Source: Fimbriimonadaceae bacterium
Lineage (GTDB): Bacteria > Armatimonadota > Fimbriimonadia > Fimbriimonadales > Fimbriimonadaceae
DNA: 5,863 nucleotides
NCBI GenBank assembly: GCA_022402505.1
Contig: JAKRSE010000375.1
Coordinates: 1 to 5,863, forward strand
Direction: 5' to 3'
Shown: in pieces, positions 4,539-5,863 of the stretch
Layout of the letters: every line of letters begins with the position of its first letter
How positions within the stretch are numbered: position 1 is the stretch's first letter
Notes under the pieces: generated by a model
The model's database searches: none
The model's input: the letters and a program-made list of their open reading frames with translations, nothing else
Told to the model about the DNA's origin: nothing
Position numbers and translations under genes: made by a program

Positions 4539-5863
4539 GCAGATGGCGGCCTGAGGGTGAGGGGGTGTCTTCCTTCGGCGAGGGGACTTCGAGCCTGCCT
4601 GAAGCTCCTTGTGAAGGATGAGACGGTCGTCACCTCCTTCGAGGAGGGGAGAATGCGCCTCCTGCACGACCTCATGGTCCGTGAGGCCGAGCAGCTGGGT
4701 CTCCAGTTCGAATCGCTCCAGACGCTTCCGCTCCGCTTTCTCACGATGATGGGGCTGCCCTGCCCGCCCCCGGTCCGAGGTCGGCCGATGGAACTGATGG
4801 TCGGGGAGGCGTTCCGGGGGCTGACGCCGGACAACCCGTTCCGACCCGCCGCGCCTTACCCCGGCTCGCAGAAGCTCCTCTCCGACGCCCTGAGCGAGCT
4901 GCGCCTTTGGGACCTCGATGCCGATGGGATGAGAACCCTGGCCGATTCCGCGCCGACGACGACGGCCCGCAAGCTCCGAGGTCTGGCCGAGTTCCAGGCC
5001 GATCTCGACCGCCGACTGCTGGAGGCCCGCCGATCGGTTCCCACCGAGGCTGCCCGCCGCTGCATGGAGCAGGACATGGGCCATCCCGGTCCCATTCGAC
5101 ATGTCGTGGTTGTCGGCGGGCAGGAGGAGAAGCCGGTCTTTGAAAGGTGGCTGGAATGGCTGGCCCGCCAGGGTGTTCGGGTCGATGTCGTGCTGGAATC
5201 GCTCCCCGACCGCCCTGACCTGTTCCGCACGTCGCAGCGGATCGCCCGGCGGCTGGGTCGGCAGATCGAGTGGACCGGAGGCGATCCTGGCTGGGTGTCG
5301 TCGCTCTTCCAGCCGGATTCCGAGGCCGAGGGGCTGCACATCATTCGGCTGAAGGCTCCGGACGCTCTGACCGAGGCGGAGGAGGCGCTCCGAATCGCCG
5401 AGGAGCTGACCGACCGGCAGGGCTGGCTGCCGGGGCAGGTCGCCATCTTCTCTCGCGATTCAGCCCGGACCGGACCCCTGCTTCGGGCAGCGGGCATGCG
5501 TCTGCAGATCGATGTCGACGCCGCCGGTTCCGCCCCTCTCCTGACCAACGGCCTGGCCCGCACCCTGCTCGATGCGATCCGGATCGCGGCGGGCGAGGAT
5601 GTCCGCCCGCTGGAAAGGCTGGCCCGCAGCAGCTACTGCCCGACCCCGTCCCACCTGCTCCCGATCCTCCGGAGTCGATTGACCGAAGCCGCTCGGACCG
5701 ATCGGCCCTGGGCGGCTTTGGCGGCCTGGATCGGGGAGAGGAGCGACCTGCCGTGGCTTGCCGGCCTGGTGGATTGGCGGGAGAGGGTGGCCGGGGAATC
5801 CCTCAGCGCGGCGGAGTGGCTGGAGGAGGTCCGAGAGCTCGGGGCGGCCGGAACCGCCGAGGC
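4536..5863 (+). CDS. AddB-like helicase-nuclease subunit (C-terminus beyond window)
   Basis: About 442 N-terminal residues are visible and the frame is still open at the right edge. The pattern is that of the AddB/RexB-type proteins, partners of AddA in processing double-strand breaks for RecA; they carry helicase-like domains and a C-terminal PD-(D/E)XK nuclease (not in view). Supporting segments are the strand-helix HVVVVGGQEEKPVFERWLEW (189-208), equivalent to the AddB dGFtdf region, and LHIIRLKAPDALTEAEEALR (267-286) followed by GQVAIFSRD (300-308), PLLRAAGMRLQID (314-326) and PLLTNGLARTLLDAI (334-348), equivalent to the superfamily 1 helicase core in which the enzyme picks up R-APD-EAE and a vaiLvRd strand. 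No Walker A (GxxGxGKT) is seen in the N-terminus, where AddB usually has one, so it looks ATPase-dead. The ATG is the first after an in-frame TGA at 4527-4529. It is 15 bases from the divergent gene's start. Alternative: a stand-alone RecB-like nuclease with inactive helicase domain. Confidence 0.72.
   Translation, partial: MADGGLRVRGCLPSARGLRACLKLLVKDETVVTSFEEGRMRLLHDLMVREAEQLGLQFESLQTLPLRFLTMMGLPCPPPVRGRPMELMVGEAFRGLTPDNPFRPAAPYPGSQKLLSDALSELRLWDLDADGMRTLADSAPTTTARKLRGLAEFQADLDRRLLEARRSVPTEAARRCMEQDMGHPGPIRHVVVVGGQEEKPVFERWLEWLARQGVRVDVVLESLPDRPDLFRTSQRIARRLGRQIEWTGGDPGWVSSLFQPDSEAEGLHIIRLKAPDALTEAEEALRIAEELTDRQGWLPGQVAIFSRDSARTGPLLRAAGMRLQIDVDAAGSAPLLTNGLARTLLDAIRIAAGEDVRPLERLARSSYCPTPSHLLPILRSRLTEAARTDRPWAALAAWIGERSDLPWLAGLVDWRERVAGESLSAAEWLEEVRELGAAGTAE

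Noticed and set aside
3924..5339. Long leftward open frame of 471 codons extending the membrane-protein gene upstream
   Set aside because: The part beyond 4520 is antisense to the AddB-like gene, is low-complexity and arginine-rich as expected from GC-rich antisense frames, and the remaining 198 residues form a sensible protein starting at ATG 4520.

Overview
The window is a stretch of GC-rich bacterial chromosome with ordinary, densely packed genes. It is centred on a complete dnaA. I see no insertion sequence, phage gene, CRISPR array, tRNA or rRNA. The species cannot be fixed from this sequence. A deep-branching, high-GC, non-enteric bacterium fits (for example an Armatimonadota-like lineage, which is a guess): dnaA is not followed by dnaN, the helicase-nuclease subunit is of AddB rather than RecB/RecC type, and the first genes of transcripts lack visible Shine-Dalgarno sequences.

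Layout: positions 1-1537 hold a leftward two-gene unit, a complete thiamine pyrophosphokinase followed by a sodium:solute symporter that starts inside its stop codon and runs off the left edge. A 255-base intergenic region (1538-1792) separates it from the rightward pair dnaA and a creatininase-family amidohydrolase, whose start overlaps the dnaA stop (ATGA). The amidohydrolase meets, tail to tail with a 16-base overlap, a leftward gene for a small two-helix membrane protein (3924-4520). Only 15 bases beyond that gene's start, a rightward AddB-like gene begins and continues off the right edge.

How the genes may work together: the kinase makes the cofactor thiamine diphosphate, and the coupled symporter is a reasonable candidate importer of thiamine or a precursor, though its substrate cannot be read from sequence. 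DnaA starts chromosome replication; the intergenic region upstream of it is relatively AT-rich and carries an imperfect direct repeat and two palindromes, so it may hold dnaA control sites or part of an origin, but no canonical DnaA box cluster is present. The amidohydrolase appears translationally coupled to dnaA, an unusual pairing with no obvious metabolic reason. The AddB-like protein probably belongs to a double-strand-break repair nuclease whose partner would lie to the right.

No clearly new multi-gene system is visible. The points most worth a second look are the dnaA-amidohydrolase coupling, the repeats upstream of dnaA, changes in the DnaA DNA-binding domain, the symporter coupled to the thiamine kinase, and the very compact divergent gene pair with possible leaderless starts.
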